Source of the DNA: Antedon mediterranea
Taxonomy: Eukaryota > Echinodermata > Crinoidea > Comatulida > Antedonidae
Length of the DNA: 64,000 bases
Assembly: GCF_964355755.1 (NCBI RefSeq)
Contig: NC_092677.1
Span: 10,996,601 to 11,060,600, forward strand
Direction: 5' to 3'
The notes below the pieces were generated by a model. It ran no database searches. It had not been told where the DNA came from and was given only the letters and a program-made list of their open reading frames with translations. Each line of letters begins with the position of its first letter. Position 1 is the stretch's first letter. A program made the position numbers and the translations under genes. Shown here piece by piece: positions 57,545 through 64,000 of this stretch.

Positions 57545-57975
57545 TTCAATAATAATATCAAGTTTTCCTTTTGAGAAGGTGGTGATAATACAGATATTAA
57601 TATGTATTGTGCAGCCCTTTGGAGTAACTATCGTATGAAGACTATTAGATCTCTTAATGTATGCTGCAATAATGCTCTGCGCCAGATACTTAATGTCTCT
57701 AGAGGTAGTAGTGCCAGTGCATTGTTTATTTATTGAACATGGTGTCCCTTCCTTTAATGAGTACATGTGAAAATCTACCTATGGTTTTATGCAACGTATG
57801 TTGAATAGTGGTAACATCCTTGTTGCTTGTGTTTGCAAACATATGCTCCATAACTCCAAAATGTATTGTACATGGAGAAGCATTCTAATACTTAAGTTTA
57901 GATTTTACGATTTCTCTTTTTCTGTTTATTAACATGGATGATATTTCCGAAATAAAAAGAAATTGAATTGAATGG
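57545..57975 (+). mobile_element. Decayed non-LTR retrotransposon tail
   Basis: Two frames together show a reverse-transcriptase C-terminal tail: NMYCAALWSNYRMKTIRSLN, NNALRQILNVSRGSSASALF, then in the next frame PSFNE, TYGFMQRMLNSGNIL and CVCKHMLHNSKMYCTW. In-frame stops at about 57736 and 57770 and a frame change show it is dead. The 3' end has AAATTGAATTGAATGG, a LINE-like tail. Confidence 0.7.
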
Positions 57976-58079
57976 AAATAAGCTTTTTTGGGATATCCTG
58001 GAAAATTGTTTATAAAATGTATTATTTACAATGAATGAATATAATGTATCAAAATGCTTCATTGTCGTTAGTTGTTGTG

Positions 58080-58205
58080 AGTGGCCGAGCGGTTAAGACA
58101 GTGGAACCGTAATTACGCTCACTTGCTCTATGGTTCTGGTGGCAGAACAAGTCTTCTCGGATAAGGACTAGGGGGTTACCCTGGTGTACTTATTTATATT
58201 TTGGA
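58080..58205 (+). mobile_element. SINE (family A), internally deleted
   Basis: GTGAGTGGCCGAGCGGTTAA (A-box), then ATGGTTCTGGTGGCAGAACA, AGTCTTCTCGGATAAGGACT, jumping to GGGTTACCCTGGTGTACTT, the far end of the 10.6-kb copy. Confidence 0.7.
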
Positions 58206-58570
58206 GGAAAATAAATATAATATGATATTATGACCTAATTGCAATTTTCTCTTTCTATTTATGATTAAATTATTTATGTACAATACTGTACATAATCATC
58301 ACATGTTTGTCAACAAGTTATCATATCACCTTAGGAATGCAATTCCGTGTTAAACACCTGTCCTGACTTGGTAGATTAACCTGCTATACATTCTAGCTCA
58401 CTCACTCATAAAACTTAAAATAAATGAATAAAATATGAATAAATAATTATTTTCTGATTGGCATGTCATTCCTTTGCAATCTCTCTACAAATTGCTCAAA
58501 TAAAATAACCAAGTCACAAAATCTTTAAAAATTATAAGTGATATGGTTTGTGGCAATTAATTGATCCTTA
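58206..58570. other. AT-rich DNA, nothing recognised
   Basis: No gene or structured repeat was seen. Confidence 0.45.
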
Positions 58571-58571
58571 T

Positions 58572-58731
58572 AGGACAACTTGACCGAGGACCATATTTTA
58601 ACAATGTATTAGGGATGTACATATGATTTCAGAATCAAGGATATCGCCGCACGCGCTCGCCGTACAGTCGTCGCCGTAAATTGCTGTGACGTCACAGGTG
58701 CATCCCTAATACGTTGTCAAGTTGTTCTTTA
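58572..58731. repeat. Short foldback element
   Basis: ACAACTTGAC and AACAATGTATTAGGGATG at the left face CATCCCTAATACGTTGTCAA and GTTGTT at the right. The centre is GC-rich (ATCGCCGCACGCGCTCGCCG) and unlike the flanks. Confidence 0.65.
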
Positions 58732-58739
58732 ATGTATTT

Positions 58740-60580
58740 TAGGACAAATAATTTAAGTCCATTAAAAAAAAAGTAATACTTCATCTACTATGCATTTATT
58801 GTAGGTTAATTTTTGTATGGCAGAGTAAGAAAGGTCAACATTAGTTGTCCTATGCTACGATTCTAATGCTTATTTCAGACAGGTATTAAAAGTAATTGAT
58901 AATGAAGTTTTATTCTCAAATAAATCTAGTTGGAACTCTATGGTTATTTTAAGGGATTTCCCACAGGTAAAGTAACAAACACTGATATATAAGACTAAGC
59001 TAGGATTCTATTTTCAGATTTTAAGTAAAATGCAGCCATAAATTTTACAGGTTAAATGTGCTTTCAGCACAGTATCATATAATATACACACTAAAAAAAT
59101 ATGTATTCAACTGTCACCATCAATCAGGTAGAGTTTATGCTGTCAAGAAACTCTAACTACATCACTGCTAAAAATACTAAGTATGTGAGGATGAGAAAAT
59201 CTGAGAGAAAAATCAATAACTCCTCAAAGCATGTTATTATAACTGATTTATCCTGTGTGAAATGCAGAGAAATTTTTTGCCGGTGTAGCATTGCCAAATG
59301 CCATACCAACTTTATTGATACGCATTTATCAAATGGTACAGCCAAAAAATTGAAATTGATCAGCTAATCAAATTGTTTGTTAGTAATGTCATGGTTGTAG
59401 TTTTGTAGCTAAACCAAATTTCAAGATTATAAAAAAACAAAGTTTAAAAAACTATATGCCTTGGTGTTATTTTGTAGATGTTTACCTCCACCAAGGAGGT
59501 ATATGTAATCAGTCGCGTGTGTCTGTTTGTTAGCAGGATTAATCAAAAAGTTATTGCAAGATCTTTACCAAAATGAAAATAATAGATACATATGTGGTCA
59601 AAGAACACTCCATTACATTTTGGAGGCAATCCAGACCACGGTTCCAATTCTGGACCACTTTTTAGTATTATTTTCAGACCTGCTAGTGTTAAAAGATAGG
59701 AAAGAATTTTCCAAAGCCGGTGAGCAGTCTTAAAGGCCAGGTGCGGGCAAAAAATTTCTATTGATCATACATTCCAATAATTATCGATCTATAGTTTCCC
59801 CTATGTTTCATAATTTTTAGGATTTTATTTGTGTTACACGAGCTTGTTAAAAATAAGCACTTTCTTATCAGTGATAGTTCAAATTACACAGTTAAATTTC
59901 TATTCTTTTGTACACAAATTTTGTAAATAGAGAGGCATTTTAAAAAGCTATGAAAACTAAATGGTGTGGTAAAAAATGTTATCAGATGACTAAATATAGG
60001 TAATATAACTTGAATTTTACATTTCTGGTATTGTTATTCAATTTCAGATTTTTATTTTCATGCTATAGCAAAAATTATCCACCGTATATCCACCATCTTT
60101 TTTCACCTTCTAGGGAGTCACCAGACATGTTATTACATTAGGTTAACTACCTAACTACTGAAAAAAAGTCTTCTTGGTTTTTATGGCAGAATATTGCCAA
60201 ATTTTTTATTTTACCATATTTAAGGAAATTCATGTTTCTTTGTCTTGATTTCTGTTACAAATATTTGATTTATGTACAATTAACCAGATATTATATTTAA
60301 AATTCATGCCTGTACCTGGGCAATTAACAATTAAACTGAAATTACATTTTCTTGAGAACTACTTGGCCAAAAATATAAATAATTCATATTATGAACCACT
60401 ATGTTAAAACCATAGTATGTAAACTTATTGAGCAAAGCGTCATCAGCAGAGTGCGCTGTACTGCCTAGTTTGTTGAAAACTTCAGAGTTTCGCAATGGGC
60501 TAAACTATAATAACTGCTGAAAATATTTTGTGAATTAACTGCACAAGATAGTCCTGTATTTTTGTCAGCGCTAAAACCTA
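58740..60580. other. AT-rich DNA with a worn repeat near 59.5 kb
   Basis: CCACCAAGGAGGTATATGTA followed by GTGTGTCTGTTTGTTAGCAG at 59490-59535 resembles a dispersed repeat common in invertebrate genomes. An 88-codon open frame at 59101-59367 has several Cys residues (CVKCREIFCRCSIAKC) but no family I recognise; a chance frame is likely. Confidence 0.4.
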
Positions 60581-60584
60581 GCCT

Positions 60585-60739
60585 TAAGCTCTGTCTACAC
60601 TATCAAAACTAGTTTGACAAAAAAAGTGTGATGTGCCCAAATATGGTAGTGACATGCTCAAATATGGTAGTAGTGATATGTCTATATATGGGCATATAAC
60701 ATTGTTTTGTTACATAAAGTTTGATAGATACTGTAGCTT
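60585..60739. repeat. MITE-1 copy
   Basis: TTAAGCTCTGTCTACACTAT at the left and AAAGTTTGATAGATACTGTA plus GCTTA at the right. The core word CAAATATGGTAGTGA occurs twice. Confidence 0.8.
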
Positions 60740-61084
60740 ACACAAAACTTTTGAAAGCATGATTTTATTCCCCATCCTGTAATTGCCAGGGAATGTGCTT
60801 GCTTTAGATGGGTTTGAATTTTGTAAAATTTAAATTTGATAATTAACAACTCAAAAGCTAGTATGTTGTAAATTACGTGACTGCTAAGGATTGCCAAGAC
60901 ATGTTTTTGTGAATTATGAATGAATACTCCATTAAGAAACATTGATGTCAGTTTGATTGATGTGTTGTGTCTATGGCTAACTAGTTATGTACGAATAAAA
61001 ACATTTTAAAATGTCACGCTCCCATGTGTCAATGTTTTAAAAATAGTGAATGAGGAACACGGTACTGTGTTCTTAAACACTATA

Positions 61085-61215
61085 AAGTTTTTCAAACACT
61101 GTACTACACTCGGTACCGCACTCGCAAACACGGTACCGCACTCGCAAGCACGGTACCGCACTCGTAAACACTGTACCGCACTCACAAACACTGTACCGCA
61201 CTCGTTAACACTGCA
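61085..61215. repeat. 20-bp minisatellite, about six units
   Basis: The unit CACGGTACCGCACTCGCAAA repeats with changes (CACTGTACC, GTAAA, TTAA) to about 61211. Not related by sequence to the 20-bp array at 9.8 kb. Confidence 0.85.
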
Positions 61216-61470
61216 CCATAAAAAAAACCATCGAAAAGACGGATCAACAATCAGGAAGACTATACACAAGAATAGTTCTATGTTTGAAATTAAATTCATA
61301 TAACTTTGAGCAATCAACTGAATCTTTTGAAAAGAGACTAACTAAGAAAAAAAAATTAAATTTTGCAAATCGCAACACATCCCATGCACTATGTTCGGTC
61401 CACCCCCCTCATACAATAAGATTGCGTAATAAATTTTACCCATCTTCTATTTGATCACTGGATGTAAATC

Positions 61471-61765
61471 ATCATGATGTCCATATATGGGCACATTTTT
61501 TTTGTAACATAAAGTTTGATAGTGTAAACAGAGCTTTAAGAGAATTATTTCTGTTTTGTATAGTGTACAGTCTCAGAGTAACAAACACAATTGTCTATGT
61601 ATTTTGCAAATGATATATGAAAATAATTAAATTATAATAATGCTTTACATAAACTGGCTTGAACATTTTGAGACTACTTTTCATAATTGGTTATACAGCA
61701 AATATTGCATTTTTCTAATGATGAAAGAATACATGTTTTTACCCAAGCCACGAATCTGTACATGG
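61471..61765 (+). repeat. Local duplication, first copy (starts in MITE-1 fragment)
   Basis: 61471-61537 is a right-half MITE-1 (GTCCATATATGGGCACAT, AAAGTTTGATAGTGTAAACA). It continues into TTATTTCTGTTTTGTATAGT and TGGCTTGAACATTTTGAGAC, AATGATGAAAGAATACATG, which recur in order at 62.87-63.10 kb. Confidence 0.85.
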
Positions 61766-61954
61766 GGGAACATAAATTTAACCTTTAACCTTTGGCGGAA
61801 AGAAGGTTCTATTTATTTTGTTGTATTAATTGTATTGGACATAATTGACTCTTTTTTAATAATTTTTTCTTATCAATATCTGTAATTACCTTTTATATAT
61901 TTGAAAATATAACATTTTAGATTTGTCAATGCCTGTGTCAGATACAGTTAAATG

Positions 61955-62255
61955 AGGGTGTGTGGCGCAGGGTGTTGGACTACTGATCGTGAGATCGAGG
62001 TTCGAATCTAACTCTCGCCGGATTGCTTGTATCCTTAGGCAAGATACTTTACTTATGTTTGCCTCGCTCCACCCAGGTGTATAAATGGGTACCCGGTTAG
62101 ATCAAGACACAACTTTGTGCTGATTACTAGCTGCATTATGGGAGTATGTTTCCATAAAAAATTAATGGGGTTATAATGTTCAGCGCTTAGAGAAGCTTGC
62201 TTGTAGAGCGCTATGTAAGAATGAACTATTATTATTATTATTATTATTATGTCTT
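61955..62255 (+). mobile_element. tRNA-derived SINE (family B), full length
   Basis: A-box region TGTGGCGCAGGGTGTTGGAC, B box GAGGTTCGAATCTAACTC, then TATCCTTAGGCAAGATACTT, GTATAAATGGGTACCCGG, ATTATGGGAGTATGTTTCC and TAGAGCGCTATGTAAGAATG, closing in an ATT microsatellite of about eight repeats. The minus-strand copy at 32.6 kb confirms the family. Confidence 0.85.
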
Positions 62256-62715
62256 TAAATTCTAACATTTATAACCATAATTCGTTTCATTATAATTAAA
62301 ACCTAAGTCATTTTTTCTTATTCAATATTATATATCATTGATATTTAATATCCTGTCAATCAGTTTGGTATTCTACATACATTTTTATTCTTCTTTTATT
62401 ACTTATATGTACAATAAATTATTGTATACTTTTCAATAGTATTATTTTATATCCTATTCATATTTCAATAAATATTTAATGAGAATTTGAATTTAAGCAT
62501 TTTAAATTGTTGTTTTTAAACTCTATGTTATTGAAAAAGTTTATTCAACTTGTATCGCTTTTACAAGTAATCAATTAATATTATAGTCAATTATAAACAT
62601 GTCTGTTTTGATTTAGTGTTAAAATCCATTGTATCTTTCACCTGCTGTAACTGGTTAATTAACTAACAACAATTTATTTTTGTGCAATGACTGTTGTTAC
62701 TCTTAATCTTAACTC
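62256..62715. other. AT-rich DNA, nothing recognised
   Basis: No gene or structured repeat was seen. Confidence 0.5.
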
Positions 62716-62717
62716 TT

Positions 62718-63105
62718 GATGTGCCCATATAAGGACATGATGATGTCATATCACTATTATATTTATGCATATCACTACCATATTTGGGTAGTATGATAGC
62801 GATATGACATCATGTCCTTATTTTGGTACATCACAATTTTTGTCACAAAGTTTGATAGTGTAAACAAAGCTTTAGAAAATGATTTCTGTTTTGTATTGTG
62901 TACTGTCTCAGAGAAAGTAAGACAATTTTAAATTTTGCAAATGAAAAATAGAAATAAAAAAAATGAAATAAATTATAATGCTTTACACTGGCTTGAACAT
63001 TTTGAGACTACTTTCATAATTTGTTATTTACGGCAAATATAGCATTTTTCTAATGATGAAAGAGTACATGTTTTCTACCCAAGCCACTAATCTGTAGAAT
63101 TTAGA
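62718..63105 (+). repeat. Local duplication, second copy (with MITE-1)
   Basis: 62718-62873 is a MITE-1 (GATGTGCCCATATAAGGACA, AAGTTTGATAGTGTAAACAA). The sequence to 63105 repeats the unique flank seen at 61.54-61.76 kb (TTTCTGTTTTGTATTGTGTA, GGCTTGAACATTTTGAGACT). The shared flank shows a segmental copy rather than two insertions. Confidence 0.85.
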
Positions 63106-64000
63106 TTTTGTCCAAATGGTAAATAAATTCGATAAATTACTTCTAATTACTGTACATACATTATTAGGATAACCACACAAATCACATGCCATCATTTATA
63201 TTTTTTTTAAATTATTCATTTAGTACATCTTATTGTAATCTTTGGAATATTTGTTATAAACACAAAGCATAAAAACTCAATTAAATGTCAGGAAAGGTGT
63301 ATGCACTTTATATAAACCTTGTTAATGATCATTTCCCTGGAAAGATTAATTAGCATTAGGTTCAAATTAAATGAGGATCATTGAAAATTATGAAGTTTGA
63401 TTTAGCAACAATTATTAGTTACTGTACGTGTTATATGTACTTGGAAGGTTATGTAAGGATTCAGTCTAATCCTGAACGTTAATTGTTCTTCTGATTTCAA
63501 ACAATCTCAATTTACTGTAAGGTACTAAACTGTAAGATTTTCAATATTGTGCACTGGATGCAAAAACACAACTGTACCAAAAAAAGTAAAAATGCATTTC
63601 TGTCTGTCAACCTGATTGACTAAACATCATTACCATTTAATCCGAGTTGAATTGTGGTTTAGGTTGTTCTGTGTTTGTATGGAAAAAAATATACCGGTTG
63701 AACACCCGATATACCCTGATAAAAAGTGAGTTGGATCGTGGTAAACATCACAGGGGTATAAGTAGGGTTGAGCAAGACCAGTTAACCAAGAAGCAGATTA
63801 ACTGTTCTTGGAGCAAAAAGCAGAGTTAAATCTGTACAGGTCTATGCTTATTATAAGGTTAACCATGGAGAATTTAACTATCACGCAAGCGCTTACAGTA
63901 CCGCTGATGTAACTCGATAGAATGCAGTTAACTTTAACACGTGTCAACAAAGCTATAGACATGATGTAACTGTAAATTTTAAATAGATACTGTAATTACT
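63106..64000. other. AT-rich DNA, nothing recognised
   Basis: Short open frames only. No exon, RNA gene or structured repeat was seen. Confidence 0.5.

Noticed and set aside
59101-59367. 88-codon Cys-containing open frame
   Set aside because: No family recognised, no splice or promoter context, and it overlaps an equally long antisense frame.

Overview
The window is animal nuclear DNA: AT-rich, with intron-bearing genes in which spliced exons keep frame through GT-AG boundaries, and dense in transposable elements, SINEs and minisatellites. The best pointer to the host is a Ty3/Gypsy element whose integrase lies before its reverse transcriptase (Gmr1-type order), a clade reported from deuterostomes. 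An invertebrate deuterostome, perhaps an echinoderm, fits, but the species cannot be named from the sequence.

Layout. 1-7.7 kb: a 5.9-kb Gmr1-like LTR retrotransposon (1401-7336) with identical LTRs, inserted into an older foldback repeat. 9.69-26.74 kb, minus strand: a complete ten-exon gene for an ER protein O-glucosyltransferase (POGLUT2/3, formerly KDELC), starting with a signal peptide and filamin-like domain and ending in an 18-nt exon that encodes an RDEL retrieval signal. Its introns hold a 20-bp satellite, a 163-bp minisatellite, SINEs, MITEs and a Harbinger-like element. 28.13-30.68 kb, minus: the four-exon NDUFS6 gene (mitochondrial complex I). The 5' splice site of its third exon is tandemly copied eight times in a 51-bp array that stays in frame. 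31.63-31.98 kb, plus: MRPL36 (mitochondrial ribosomal protein bL36m), head to head with NDUFS6, the same pairing as in human. 36.53-43.26 kb, minus: the last three coding exons of a four-pass MARVEL-domain protein (plasmolipin/CMTM/MAL-like); its first coding exon was not found.

43.3-64 kb holds no gene I can recognise. It contains MITEs, tRNA-derived SINEs, foldback elements, decayed LINE tails and minisatellites. One MITE family with a CTCTGTCTACACTATCAAAC terminus occurs at least 14 times across the window.

The most notable observations are the in-frame array of eight splice donors in NDUFS6, the micro-exon carrying the RDEL signal, a 23-bp minisatellite that appears to be an expansion of a SINE B-box segment, and two insertions whose empty sites can be read within this same window.
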